Source: Scleromatobacter humisilvae (GTDB taxonomy: Bacteria; Pseudomonadota; Gammaproteobacteria; Burkholderiales; Burkholderiaceae_C). From it: DNA of 64,000 nucleotides. A program made the position numbers and the translations under genes. Below, in pieces: positions 37,864 to 45,883 of the stretch. How positions within the stretch are numbered: the stretch's first letter is position 1; every line of letters begins with the position of its first letter. Location: contig NZ_JAJLJH010000002.1 of assembly GCF_023231945.1 (NCBI RefSeq), forward strand, positions 186,001 to 250,000, written 5' to 3'. Below the pieces are notes generated by a model that did not search any database, was not told where the DNA came from, and saw only the letters and a list, made by a program, of their open reading frames with translations.

Positions 37864-39456
37864 ATGGACAGCTTCACGGCCACCCCGACCCATCCTTCGC
37901 CCCGCCGCCGTCGGCCCGGCCCGAGCCGCACGGCGCTCGCCGCCGCCAGCATCCTCGCGTCGTCGACGATCCTGCAGGCGATGGCGGCGCCCGGTGCGGC
38001 GACGTGCGTGGCGCTGAAGGCCACGCCCATCGCCAACACCACGGTCACCAGCGCAACCTACGTGACGGCCGCGACGGGCAACTACTGCCTGGTCGGCGCC
38101 ACGGTCGCGCCCCAGCACGACGTCCAGGTCGTGCTTCCCGACAACTGGAAGAGCCGCTACCTGCAATCGGGTGGCGGCGGCTTCGACGGCAACGTGCCGG
38201 ACGCCGCCGCGATGGCCGCCGGTGGCGCCTTCGCGGCCGCGGGCGACAACCTGGTCGCCAACGGCTACGTCGTGACCGCGGACAACGGCGGCCATCGCGG
38301 CTCGCAGTATCCCGGCGCCAGCTTCGCCGTCGATCGCGGCCTGACCTTGAGCTACGCCTCGGGCAAGATCTTCGACACCCATCTGGTGGCCACCGCGCTG
38401 ATGCTGCAGTACTACGGCCACGAGGCCCGCTACAACTATTTCTCGGGCTGCTCGAACGGCGGCAAGAACGCGTCCGTCGCGGCGTCGAACTTCCCGGACT
38501 ACTTCGACGCCATCATCGGCGGCGACGGCGTCTGGGGCCAGGCGCGCGATCCGGTGGGCGGCAGCGACATGGCGGGCCTGACCTCGAAGTGGGCCCAGAC
38601 CGTGCAGCTCGGCTCGATCACGCCGGCACAGGGCGCCGCGTTGCATGCGGCGGTGGTCAACGCGTGCGACGGGCTGGACGGCGTCAAGGACGGCATCGTT
38701 GCCAACATCCAGGCGTGCAACATCGAGAGGGTGGCGGAGCGCATGCGCTGCAGCGCGGGCGCGAGCGGCGCCTGCCTGTCCGATGCCGACTTCGCCAAGG
38801 TGACGGGCTACATCACGCCGCTGAAGCTGGACGGCCGCGTGATCGGCGCGCCCTGGTCGGGCGCGACCGATCTCTCGCTGGTCGGCGCGTCGTCGTTCGG
38901 CCTGGGCAGCGGCTTCCTCGCGATGGCCATGCGCACGCCGGCGCCGGTCAACCCGGCGACGTTCGACATCCCGCGCCAGTTCGCGGACGTCGCCGCGGTG
39001 CTCGACGGCGTGTACGGCATGACCGGCGATCTCTACGGCATCGAGCGATACCTGAAGCGCGGCAAGAAGCTGATCCTGTTCCACGGCTGGGAGGATCCCG
39101 TCGTGCCGTCGTACGTCAGCGTCGACTTCTTCAAGGCGCTGACCCGCGCGGAGGGCGAGGCCTCCGACAACGTCCGGCTCTACATGGATCCGGCGGTCGC
39201 CCATTGCGGCGGCGGCAACGGCGCCGACTCGACGGATCTCGTGGCCGTGGCGGCGAAGTGGGTCGAGCAGAACGAGGAGCCGGGGTCGTACCGCAATCCC
39301 ACCGTCGCCTGGAAGCGCGCCGGCGCCTCCGCCCCGGCGGACGTCAGCGGCGCCTCGTTCACGCGCCCGCTGTGCCCGTACCCGTCCTATGCGCACTACG
39401 TCGGCCGGGGCGACGTCGACGCGGCGGCGAACTACGTGTGCCGGCCGGGCCTCTGA
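37864..39456 (+). CDS. Tannase/feruloyl esterase family hydrolase
   Basis: A protein of 530 residues. After an Arg-rich start there is a signal peptide (about 21-45, TALAAASILASSTILQAMAA), so it is exported. The tannase family CS-D-HC arrangement is complete: Cys196-Ser197 in GCSNGG (nucleophile Ser197), Asp411 in GWEDPVVP and His447-Cys448 in VAHCGGG, where the two cysteines form the disulfide joining nucleophile and histidine. The family hydrolyses gallate, ferulate or related aromatic esters in plant polyphenols and cell walls. It is transcribed divergently from the TetR gene with a shared operator. Together with the liv transporter it suggests release and uptake of an aromatic acid, which is inferred. 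Confidence 0.9.
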   Translation: MDSFTATPTHPSPRRRRPGPSRTALAAASILASSTILQAMAAPGAATCVALKATPIANTTVTSATYVTAATGNYCLVGATVAPQHDVQVVLPDNWKSRYLQSGGGGFDGNVPDAAAMAAGGAFAAAGDNLVANGYVVTADNGGHRGSQYPGASFAVDRGLTLSYASGKIFDTHLVATALMLQYYGHEARYNYFSGCSNGGKNASVAASNFPDYFDAIIGGDGVWGQARDPVGGSDMAGLTSKWAQTVQLGSITPAQGAALHAAVVNACDGLDGVKDGIVANIQACNIERVAERMRCSAGASGACLSDADFAKVTGYITPLKLDGRVIGAPWSGATDLSLVGASSFGLGSGFLAMAMRTPAPVNPATFDIPRQFADVAAVLDGVYGMTGDLYGIERYLKRGKKLILFHGWEDPVVPSYVSVDFFKALTRAEGEASDNVRLYMDPAVAHCGGGNGADSTDLVAVAAKWVEQNEEPGSYRNPTVAWKRAGASAPADVSGASFTRPLCPYPSYAHYVGRGDVDAAANYVCRPGL

Positions 39457-39534
39457 CCGCACGGACGGGCGGGAGCCTGCCTTGCCATGAAGGTGCATCG
39501 CGCGGCCTCCTGCCGCGCCACGGAGCACCACATC

Positions 39535-39927
39535 ATGGACACGCAACAGGGAACCGTCACCGTCTGGCAATCCGGCCGGCTCGCGCCGCGCGCCGCGGAG
39601 CAGCGCCTCGAATTCACGCGCGAGCAATGGACGGGCGCGGCGCTGCTGGCGCTGTCGGCGTTCGTGCTGGCGATGTATGTGATCGTGCTGCAGAGGGACG
39701 TCGACCACAGCGAACTGGAGCACGCCACGCAGCGCTCGCGCGCGGTGGCCGAGGCGCAGTGCGAGGCCGACCAACCCGCCGACCAGCGCGGCCGCTGCAT
39801 CGCGCTGTTCAACGGCGACGTGGTCGCGGCGCAGGCCGCGCCCGATGTCGCGCCGCCCAACGCGCTCTACCAGCAGGAGAACGCCGCGCGCGCGGTGACG
39901 GTGTCGCTCGTGTCGAGCAGCCGCTGA
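39535..39927 (+). CDS. Small single-pass membrane protein, unknown
   Basis: A protein of 130 residues, family not recognised. It has one transmembrane helix at about 33-51 (WTGAALLALSAFVLAMYVIVL) followed by a periplasmic or cytoplasmic polar domain with two cysteines (AEAQCEADQPADQRGRCIALFNGD) that could form a disulfide. ATG at 39535 has GGAG nine bases upstream; ATG at 39487 would add 16 residues. The stop is seven bases before the hemerythrin gene, so they are likely cotranscribed. A membrane-anchored partner of the hemerythrin is conceivable, but nothing in the sequence shows it. Confidence 0.6.
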   Translation: MDTQQGTVTVWQSGRLAPRAAEQRLEFTREQWTGAALLALSAFVLAMYVIVLQRDVDHSELEHATQRSRAVAEAQCEADQPADQRGRCIALFNGDVVAAQAAPDVAPPNALYQQENAARAVTVSLVSSSR

Positions 39928-39934
39928 GGCCGGC

Positions 39935-40423
39935 ATGGAGGCCACCGAGTACCTGACGCGCCAGCACCGCGAGATCGAGGAGGCGCTGCGCGCCGCGCTG
40001 GCCGTCGACAACCCCGACGTCAAGCGCAGCCGCTTCCTCGACATCGCCGATGCGCTGATCCTGCACATCGCCGCGGAGGAGCTGGTGTTCTATCCGGCCG
40101 TGCACGAAAAGCCCAACGAGGACGTGCTGCTGGAGTCGCTCGAGGAGCACCTCGCGCTGAAGCGCCTGCTGTCGGACCTTCTCGCGCTGCATGGCGACGA
40201 CGTGACCTTCCAGCCCAAGCTGCACGTGCTGCGCGAGCAGGCCGAGCATCACCACCGCGACGAGGAGCGCAAGCTATTTCCGGAAGTGCGGGCGAAGATG
40301 GACGCGGCGCGGCTGGAAGCGCTGGGCCGTGAGATGGAGGCGCAGGAACTGCGCATGCAGGCGCGCGGCAAGCCGCGCAAGACGGTGCACGAGCAGACGG
40401 ACGCGGCGCGTCCGCTGCCCTGA
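39935..40423 (+). CDS. Hemerythrin HHE domain protein
   Basis: A protein of 162 residues. Di-iron ligands of a hemerythrin-like four-helix bundle can be traced: His11 in LTRQHREIEE, His44 and Glu48-type residues in LILHIAAEELVFYP, His72 in LEEHLALKRL, and HHHRDEERKLFPEV. The C-terminal tail is basic and flexible. Such proteins bind O2, NO or iron and are linked to stress or redox sensing. It ends three bases before the convergent metalloprotein gene. It is probably cytoplasmic, with no signal peptide. Confidence 0.85.
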   Translation: MEATEYLTRQHREIEEALRAALAVDNPDVKRSRFLDIADALILHIAAEELVFYPAVHEKPNEDVLLESLEEHLALKRLLSDLLALHGDDVTFQPKLHVLREQAEHHHRDEERKLFPEVRAKMDAARLEALGREMEAQELRMQARGKPRKTVHEQTDAARPLP

Positions 40424-40426
40424 ACG

Positions 40427-41134
40427 TCAGTCGTCGAGCAGGCCGCGCTGCCACATGGCGTCGGCTTCGTCGAACGGGCCCGCCGTCCCGGTGAACGCGT
40501 CGGCGGCGTGCGCGAGCGCGAGCCAGTGCCGCGTGTCGTGGAAGCCGCGCGGCGTCTCGTCCGAGCGCGCCTGGTCGAACCAGGCGAGCACCTGGGCGTA
40601 CTGGTCGGCGTGGTGGGCGTGCGTCCAGGCCAGGCCGACGAGGTCGGCGTAGGCCTCCTCGCGTCGCGTGATGCGCATCTCGCGCGCGATCGCCTGCAGT
40701 TCGACGGTGGGCTGGCGGTTCTCGATCGCGTCTGGCTTGTCGGCCAGGCCCGAGGGCAGGCTGTTGAACGCGCCGCTGCGGTGGCGTTGGCAGTGGCCGA
40801 TCTCGTGCGCGGCCATCGCCTCGAGCGTGGCCTGCAGCAGCGGCGGGGGGATGGCGGCGAGCGTGGATTCGGCGGCGGGGTTGCCGCGCATCGCGAAGAC
40901 CAGCTTGCAGCGGCCTTCGTCGTAGCCCATCGCGATGGGCGCGGCGCCGGCTTCGGCCTGCGGCAGCACGACGATGTCGATCGGCAGGCCTTGCTTGAGC
41001 GCCCAGGCCACGGGCGGCGTGGCGCCGGCGAGCCAGCGGCGTTCGGTGTCGGTGAGGTCGGCTGCCGCGGGGGCGGCGTGCGACGCGAGGAGCAGGGCGG
41101 AGAACGCCAGGACGGAAGCGATTCTGGCGGCCAC
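40427..41134 (-). CDS. Secreted HEIGH-motif metalloprotein, function unknown
   Basis: A protein of 235 residues. A signal peptide covers residues 1-25 (ASVLAFSALLLASHAAPAAA). HEIGH at 110-114 is a zinc-protease-type HExxH motif, and EEAYADLVGLAWTHAH about 55 residues later supplies the E..D third-ligand pattern typical of M48-like or related gluzincins. A periplasmic zinc peptidase is likely, but no named family was recognised. GTG at 41134 is chosen because GAGGAG lies six bases upstream and the signal peptide starts there. It follows the 41160-41468 gene after 25 bases, so the two may form an operon. Confidence 0.7.
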   Translation of the reverse strand: MAARIASVLAFSALLLASHAAPAAADLTDTERRWLAGATPPVAWALKQGLPIDIVVLPQAEAGAAPIAMGYDEGRCKLVFAMRGNPAAESTLAAIPPPLLQATLEAMAAHEIGHCQRHRSGAFNSLPSGLADKPDAIENRQPTVELQAIAREMRITRREEAYADLVGLAWTHAHHADQYAQVLAWFDQARSDETPRGFHDTRHWLALAHAADAFTGTAGPFDEADAMWQRGLLDD

Positions 41135-41159
41135 GTCGGCTCCTCGAGACAGTCCTGGG

Positions 41160-41468
41160 CTACTTCTGGCGCGCCTGACGGCAACTGGCCAGGGTACGCT
41201 CCAGCAGCGAACGCGCCTTGTGCCCCGTCGCGTTGGGTTGCAGCAGGTGGCCGGTCTCCTCGAAGAAGCGGTTGGACAGCGCATGCACGACCTGCGGGTG
41301 GGCGCCGCCCTGGCGCTCCAGCAGCGACGGCGTGGCCGCGCCCAGCAGCGCCTTGCGCAGCATCTTGGCGTGCACGCGGTAGCGCAGCGCGTTCATGGGC
41401 ACGCGACCCACCTCCATGGCCTGCAGTTCGCCGGCGAGGTGTTCGATGAAGAGCTGTTTCGAGTCCAT
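41160..41468 (-). CDS. Conserved-looking small protein, unknown
   Basis: A protein of 102 residues. It is soluble and mostly helical (KQLFIEHLAGELQAMEVG, LRYRVHAKMLRKALLGA, VVHALSNRFFEETGHLL), with no recognised domain, no signal peptide and no cysteine cluster apart from one Cys near the end. It precedes the secreted HEIGH protein on the same strand. The 164 bases upstream, up to the BrkB gene, contain only an inverted repeat TTTCCCG/CGGGAAA without a T run. Coding is supported by codon usage like its neighbours. Confidence 0.55.
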   Translation of the reverse strand: MDSKQLFIEHLAGELQAMEVGRVPMNALRYRVHAKMLRKALLGAATPSLLERQGGAHPQVVHALSNRFFEETGHLLQPNATGHKARSLLERTLASCRQARQK

Positions 41469-41632
41469 GACTGAAGCATGACATCGGCCATGGGCCCCGT
41501 TCCGCGGAACACCGGGCGCAAATGTGCGTTTTTCCCGGTCGGAACGGGAAATCTGGCGGCCGCGGCGGTGCTTGCGGGCGCGCCTGGCGACACCCCGTTA
41601 CACGGCTTGCGGACTGACAGATGTCGCGCGCC

Positions 41633-42523
41633 TCAGCCTGGCGCCGGCGATACCGGTGCGGGCATGGCCGCGCCCCGGTCGCGCAGCGATCCGCAGCGGC
41701 GCGCGTAGACCCAGGTGAACTCGGCGCCCAGCAGGAAAATCTGCGCCGACCAGTAGACCCACACGACCATCGCCACCAGCGACGCCGCCGCGCCGAAGGT
41801 CGACGCCACCGCGCTGCGGCCGATATACAGGCCGATCGCCATCTTGCCGACCGTGAACAGCAGCGAGGTCACGACGGCGCCGATCCAGACGTCGCGCCAC
41901 TCGATGCGCACGCGCGGCATCAGCTTGTAGATCATCGCGAAGGCCACCGTGACGAAGCCGAAGCTGGTGACGAAATCGACCGCCGACGCGGCCGCGCCGA
42001 GATCCAGCACGCTGCCGAACCAGCGCTGCACCGTCGCCAGCAGCGCGCTGGCCACGAGCGAGACCATCAGCAGGAAGCCGATGCCCATGATCATGCCGAG
42101 AGACATCATCCGCGAGCGGAACCACTTGAAGACGCTGGTGTGGGTGTCGCGCTGCGGCGCGCGCCAGATGCGGTCCAGCGAGTTCTGCAACTCGCCGATC
42201 ACCGTCGTCGCGCCGATGACGAGCGCGCCGATGCCGAACAGCGTCGCGAGGATGCCGGCCTTCGGATGGTTGACGCTCGCGAGCAGGCTCTGCACCGCGC
42301 GGGCGCCGTCGACGCCCATCAGGCCCTCGAGCTGGTCGAGGATCTCGCCGCGCGCGGCCTGCTCGCCGAAGAACAGGCCCGCCACCGAGATCACGATCAG
42401 CAGCAGCGGCGCGATCGAGAACATCGTGTAGTAGGCGAGGGCGGCGCCCATGCTGGAGGCGTAGTCGTTGCTCCAGGACGCGAGCGTCTCGCGCGCGAGC
42501 GACCAGGCGGTGGCGGGCTTCAT
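41633..42523 (-). CDS. YihY/BrkB family inner-membrane protein
   Basis: A protein of 296 residues. The family opening SNDYASSMGAALAYYTMFSIAPLLLIVISVAG is present, followed by five further hydrophobic segments and the conserved GATTVIGELQNSLDRIWRA and FLLGAEFTWVYA blocks. Members are polytopic inner-membrane proteins without settled function; the old ribonuclease BN and serum-resistance names are not reliable. ATG at 42523 is taken. A TTG six codons earlier at 42541 also reads in frame and GGAG sits close to it, so the start is uncertain. It is preceded by a hairpin that probably ends the upstream four-helix gene. Confidence 0.88.
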   Translation of the reverse strand: MKPATAWSLARETLASWSNDYASSMGAALAYYTMFSIAPLLLIVISVAGLFFGEQAARGEILDQLEGLMGVDGARAVQSLLASVNHPKAGILATLFGIGALVIGATTVIGELQNSLDRIWRAPQRDTHTSVFKWFRSRMMSLGMIMGIGFLLMVSLVASALLATVQRWFGSVLDLGAAASAVDFVTSFGFVTVAFAMIYKLMPRVRIEWRDVWIGAVVTSLLFTVGKMAIGLYIGRSAVASTFGAAASLVAMVVWVYWSAQIFLLGAEFTWVYARRCGSLRDRGAAMPAPVSPAPG

Positions 42524-42548
42524 CAAGGTTTGAATCTCCAAAACGACA

Positions 42549-42569
42549 GCGCCCGCACGAGGCGGGCGC
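42549..42569 (-). terminator. Hairpin terminator between PA2169-type gene and BrkB gene
   Basis: GCGCCCGC (42549-42556) pairs perfectly with GCGGGCGC (42562-42569) over a five-base loop. On the minus strand it is followed by TGTCGTTTTG, an interrupted U tract, so termination may be partial. Confidence 0.6.
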
Positions 42570-42607
42570 AGGCGGACGGGGCGAAGCCCGTCACGGATGC
42601 ACGGCGA

Positions 42608-43063
42608 TCAGGACGCCGTCGCGCGCGCCTGGTCGCGCAGCGAGCGCACCTGCGCGTGGTTGCGCTTGACGCCCTCGTACTGGCGCTCGATCAGCATGCG
42701 GACGTTGTCGGGCAGCGCCTGGTCGAGCGCGTCGCGATAGCGTTCCATCGCGGAGTCCTCGCCCTTCTCGCAGGCTTCGAGCAGCGACTTGTCGCTGTAG
42801 CCCGAGAGCGTGCCCAGCAGCGAGACCCAGCCGCGATGCAGCGCGCCGCTGGCGCTGCCGCCGGTCTCCGGATCGCCGCCCAGCTGCAGCACCTGCGCGC
42901 GCAGGTCGGCGCAGGCCTGGTGGCACTCGCTCGCACGGGTGGCGAACAGCGTCTTCAGGTCCGCGGAGTGCACGTGCTCGGCCACGTTACGAAAGCCGCG
43001 CTCGCCGTCGTTGCAGGTCTCGATGAGGGTGTTGAGGACGTCGATGGTGTCTTGGTTGTCCAT
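42608..43063 (-). CDS. PA2169-type four-helix-bundle stress protein (DUF2383)
   Basis: A protein of 151 residues. The pattern VLNTLIETCNDGERGFRNVAEHV, SECHQACADLRAQVLQLGGDPETGGSASGALHRGW and VRMLIERQYEGVKRNHAQVRSLRD is that of the PA2169 family, which has a ferritin-like fold and DUF2383. These proteins are induced in stress and stationary phase in several proteobacteria, and their biochemical role is unknown. It is soluble and cytoplasmic. It lies between the BrkB gene and clsB, in the middle of a set of envelope and stress genes. Confidence 0.85.
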   Translation of the reverse strand: MDNQDTIDVLNTLIETCNDGERGFRNVAEHVHSADLKTLFATRASECHQACADLRAQVLQLGGDPETGGSASGALHRGWVSLLGTLSGYSDKSLLEACEKGEDSAMERYRDALDQALPDNVRMLIERQYEGVKRNHAQVRSLRDQARATAS

Positions 43064-43166
43064 GATGGAGGCCTTTCAGAGTGGCAGTGAAGTAAGGCTT
43101 GGACGGCAGATCGTGTGCCCGTCGCGCGGCGACGCGGGCGATCGGGAAGTCCTGCTGGTCCGTGGC

Positions 43167-44441
43167 TCAGAGGAAGAACTCGAAGCGCCGCGCGATGGTC
43201 TCGACGACGCGCTGGCGCCAGCCGCGCTTCTTCCATTCGGCCGGTACGATCTCCTTGGAGCGCGCGACGTCCGCCATGAAGACACGTTCCATCTCCTGCG
43301 CGAGCCCGGCGTCGAGGGCGATGAGGTTGGCCTCGGCGTTGTGCAGGAAGCTGCGCCAGTCGAGGTTGCTGGAGCCGACCGTCGTCCACATGCCGTCGAT
43401 GACGCAGGTCTTGGCGTGCAGCAAGGTGTCGTGCAGTTCGTGCAGGTGGATGCCCGCGCGCAGCAGCCGCGTGTAGTGCGAGCGGCCGGCCTGCAGGGGC
43501 GCCCAGAAGTCGCTGACGCCGGGCAGCAGCAGGTGCACGTCGACGCCACGCCGCGCGGCGCGCAGCAGCGAGCGCATCAGGCGGCGCGTCGGCACCAGGT
43601 AGGCCGTCGTGAGGAAGATGCGGTGCTGCGAGGCGTCCAGCGCCGACAGCAGCGCGCGATAGAACGGATTGCGCCGCCGCCCGGCATCGCAGGCGGCGAG
43701 CGCGACGCGTTGGCTGCCGACGGGCGCGAGCGGCGGGAAGTAGTGCGTGCCGCGCAGCGCGATCTCCGAGTGCCGGCTCCAGTGCCGCATGAACAGCCGC
43801 TGCAGCTGCGCCACGATCGGGCCTTCGACGCGCACGTGGGTGTCGCGCCAGCCCGGCTTGTCGGCGGCCCCGTCGGCGGGGCCCGAGCCGCCCATCGCGG
43901 CCAGCGGCGACGAGCCCGCCGAATACACCGAGCTGATGTTGACGCCGCCGATGAAGCCGATGCGCCCGTCCACCACCATCATCTTGCGATGGTCGCGCAG
44001 GTGCAGCGCCCGGCTGAGCAGGTTGCCCAGCTTTCGCACGGGGCTGTATTCGCACACGTTGACGCCGTTGGCGCGCAACTCGTCGAAGAAGCTGGCGGGC
44101 GTGGCGAGCGAGCCGAGGCTGTCGTAGATGACGTTGACGCGCACGCCGGCCCTGGCCTTGTCGATGAGCCGCCGCGCGAATTCCTCGCCGGGGCCGTCGG
44201 CCTCGAGGATGTAGCTCTCGAGGTTGACGTGGTCGCGCGCGTTGGCGATGGCCTCGAACATCGCGGCGTAGGTGTCGGGGCCGTCCTGCAGCAGGTCGAC
44301 GCGGTTGCCGGTGACCAGCGGCTCGCCGAGGCCCGCGACGAGCGCGTGCGCATGGCTGGCGTGCACGGCCGTCAACGGTGCCACCTTGGCGGGAACGAGC
44401 TTGGCCGGCGGGGACAACCGGAGCGAGACGGGCGCGGACAT
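43167..44441 (-). CDS. clsB: Cardiolipin synthase ClsB-type phospholipase D protein
   Basis: A protein of 424 residues with two HKD motifs: HLRDHRKMMVVDGRIGFIGGVN (H-x-K-x4-D) and LLHAKTCVIDGMWTTVGSSNLDWRS. This is the bacterial PLD-type cardiolipin synthase family, which makes cardiolipin from phosphatidylglycerol at the inner membrane. The absence of N-terminal membrane helices and the length match ClsB rather than ClsA. A basic C-terminus (WKKRGWRQRVVETIARRFEFFL) could bind membrane. The 208-base upstream region is shared divergently with an outer-membrane barrel gene and contains two opposed sigma-54-like elements. Confidence 0.85.
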   Translation of the reverse strand: MSAPVSLRLSPPAKLVPAKVAPLTAVHASHAHALVAGLGEPLVTGNRVDLLQDGPDTYAAMFEAIANARDHVNLESYILEADGPGEEFARRLIDKARAGVRVNVIYDSLGSLATPASFFDELRANGVNVCEYSPVRKLGNLLSRALHLRDHRKMMVVDGRIGFIGGVNISSVYSAGSSPLAAMGGSGPADGAADKPGWRDTHVRVEGPIVAQLQRLFMRHWSRHSEIALRGTHYFPPLAPVGSQRVALAACDAGRRRNPFYRALLSALDASQHRIFLTTAYLVPTRRLMRSLLRAARRGVDVHLLLPGVSDFWAPLQAGRSHYTRLLRAGIHLHELHDTLLHAKTCVIDGMWTTVGSSNLDWRSFLHNAEANLIALDAGLAQEMERVFMADVARSKEIVPAEWKKRGWRQRVVETIARRFEFFL

Positions 44442-44508
44442 CGGCGTTTCCTTCCCGGGTTCGGCTGCGCGAGGAGACGCGCACTGCCGCAGGCGGGGCA
44501 GTCTTCAT

Positions 44509-44524
44509 GGCAACGCCCATGCCC
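44509..44524 (-). promoter_or_regulatory. Candidate sigma-54 promoter for clsB
   Basis: On the minus strand: GGGCATG-GGCG-TTGCC, giving GG-N10-GC. The consensus is TGGCACG-N4-TTGCA. The conserved GG, CA, G and TTGC are kept. The -12 GC lies 69 bases upstream of the clsB ATG. Confidence 0.4.
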
Positions 44525-44589
44525 AGCCGGCGCTGTAGGAGGAGGCGGCTCGCCAACGAGCCGTCGTCCTACGACGCACGCCAAGGTCG

Positions 44590-44605
44590 CGGCACGGTGG
44601 TTGCC
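44590..44605 (+). promoter_or_regulatory. Candidate sigma-54 promoter for the outer-membrane barrel gene
   Basis: CGGCACG-GTGG-TTGCC, giving GG (44591-44592), ten bases, GC (44603-44604). It matches TGGCACG-N4-TTGCA except at the first and last positions. The ATG at 44650 lies 46 bases downstream. Confidence 0.5.
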
Positions 44606-44649
44606 AAAACAGGTCATCACAGTCTCACAAGACATCCGAGGAACCCCAA

Positions 44650-45270
44650 ATGACCTCCAAGTTTCGTGCACTCACCCACGGCGCAGTCGCCGCGGCGGCG
44701 CTCGGGATCGCGTTCGCTGCCTGCGCCCAGTCCTCGCAGACCAGCCTGGCGAAGGAGATCGGGGACGCGGGACCGCAGGCGGGCAAGAGCTTCGTCGACC
44801 TGTCGGTCGGCAAGGCCACGTACAACACCTCGTGCGGCAACGTGGCCGGGCTGACCTGCTCGCGCGGCACGACCTCCTACAGCCTGACGGCCGGCAACAT
44901 GATCACCGACAACGTCGGCATCGAGCTCTCCGCCATGAACCTCGGCAAGGCCAACGTCGCCGGCGGCAGCGTGATCGCGCGCGGCATCAACCTCGCCGCC
45001 GTCGGCCGCGTGCCGCTCGGCGACACGTTCGCCGTCGAAGGCAAGGTGGGTCCGACCTACGGCGTGACGCACGTCACCGCGGCGACCGAGTCGGGCCTGG
45101 TCACCGGCCGCGCGTCCGGCGTCGGCCTGGGCTACGGCGTGGCGCTCGACGTCAACGTGGCGCGCGGCCTGCACGGCTCGCTCGGCTGGGAGCAGCATGA
45201 CTTCAAGTTCGCCGGCCAGGGCCGCTCCAACGTCAAGAACGTGACGCTGGCGCTGGGCTACACCTTCTGA
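44650..45270 (+). CDS. Outer-membrane beta-barrel protein
   Basis: A protein of 206 residues. The signal peptide is about residues 1-26 (GAVAAAALGIAFAACA; the Cys at 25 is not in a convincing lipobox). The mature part is a run of amphipathic beta strands with a closing NVKNVTLALGYTF ending in Phe, as in OmpA/OmpX-sized eight-strand barrels. A disulfide is likely between SCGNVAGLTC cysteines. AGGA is eight bases before ATG at 44650. It probably shares a transcript with the small gene at 45300. Its exact family is not recognised. Confidence 0.75.
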   Translation: MTSKFRALTHGAVAAAALGIAFAACAQSSQTSLAKEIGDAGPQAGKSFVDLSVGKATYNTSCGNVAGLTCSRGTTSYSLTAGNMITDNVGIELSAMNLGKANVAGGSVIARGINLAAVGRVPLGDTFAVEGKVGPTYGVTHVTAATESGLVTGRASGVGLGYGVALDVNVARGLHGSLGWEQHDFKFAGQGRSNVKNVTLALGYTF

Positions 45271-45299
45271 ACGCGCGCCACGACAACCAAGGGTCTTCC

Positions 45300-45584
45300 A
45301 TGAAACACGTCTATCCCGTCCGCCATCCCGCGTCGCTCGATGCGACTCCCAAGGGCTCGACGACCACGTCGCGCGACAGCGCGCACGAGCCGTCGCTGCC
45401 GCACGAGCAGGACGAGTCCAGCAGCAGCCAGGCGAGCGCCACGCCGCAGCACCAGGAAGTGGGCCGCAAGGCCTACGACGACGCCACCGACGGCAGCGCG
45501 GACACCGACAAGGGACCGGTGATGGACAAGCTCTACAACGAGCAGGTCGCGCCGCATCGCGGACCCGCGAGTCCGCGCCATTGA
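45300..45584 (+). CDS. Small hydrophilic, probably disordered protein
   Basis: A protein of 94 residues, rich in Ser, Asp, Glu, His and Gln, with no hydrophobic core and no known domain. The C-terminal half (VGRKAYDDATDGSADTDKGPVMDKLYNEQVAP) looks like the short conserved tails of small stress proteins in Burkholderiales, but I cannot name a family. It lies 29 bases after the outer-membrane barrel gene on the same strand. An inverted repeat GTCCGCG/CGCGGAC (45571-45597) overlaps its end but has no T run. Confidence 0.5.
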   Translation: MKHVYPVRHPASLDATPKGSTTTSRDSAHEPSLPHEQDESSSSQASATPQHQEVGRKAYDDATDGSADTDKGPVMDKLYNEQVAPHRGPASPRH

Positions 45585-45883
45585 GCGAGCCGCGGACGCG
45601 CGCGGCGAGGCGCCGGGCTTGCAGCAATTCTGGGGCCCGGTGGCGTTGGAATCCGGGTTGCCCCGCCCGCATTATTCAAATGCATGGAGCATTGACGGCC
45701 TGGGCGTTCAATCAGGCTGCACAAAAGTGGGGGATTGCCTCATTTGAGAGCAATCAAACGTGGAGGGTGGCGGGTTTACCCTCGGATGAGAATTCTGGCA
45801 CGACCGTTGCAATCCACTGAGGCATGAACGCGAATCCGGCAACTCTTGCCGGCGACGCGGGCCCCTACGCTCAGGAGGAACCA
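45585..45883 (+). promoter_or_regulatory. Intergenic region with consensus sigma-54 promoter for rpoN
   Basis: The sequence CTGGCACGACCGTTGCAA contains TGGCACG (45796-45802), four bases, TTGCA (45807-45811). GG at 45797-45798 and GC at 45809-45810 are ten bases apart, and every conserved -24/-12 position is matched. Transcription should start near 45822, leaving a leader of about 60 bases. Upstream, ATTGC...GCAAT (45734-45754) is a loose dyad that could bind an activator; this is weak. No gene is seen in the 299 bases. Confidence 0.75.

Noticed and set aside
39472-39485. GG-N10-GC element (GGAGCCTGCCTTGC) before the small membrane protein gene at 39535
   Set aside because: Only the -12 TTGC is good; the -24 block lacks GGCA, so it was not listed as a promoter.
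41531-41551. Inverted repeat TTTCCCG/CGGGAAA as a terminator
   Set aside because: The T run precedes rather than follows the stem in both readings.
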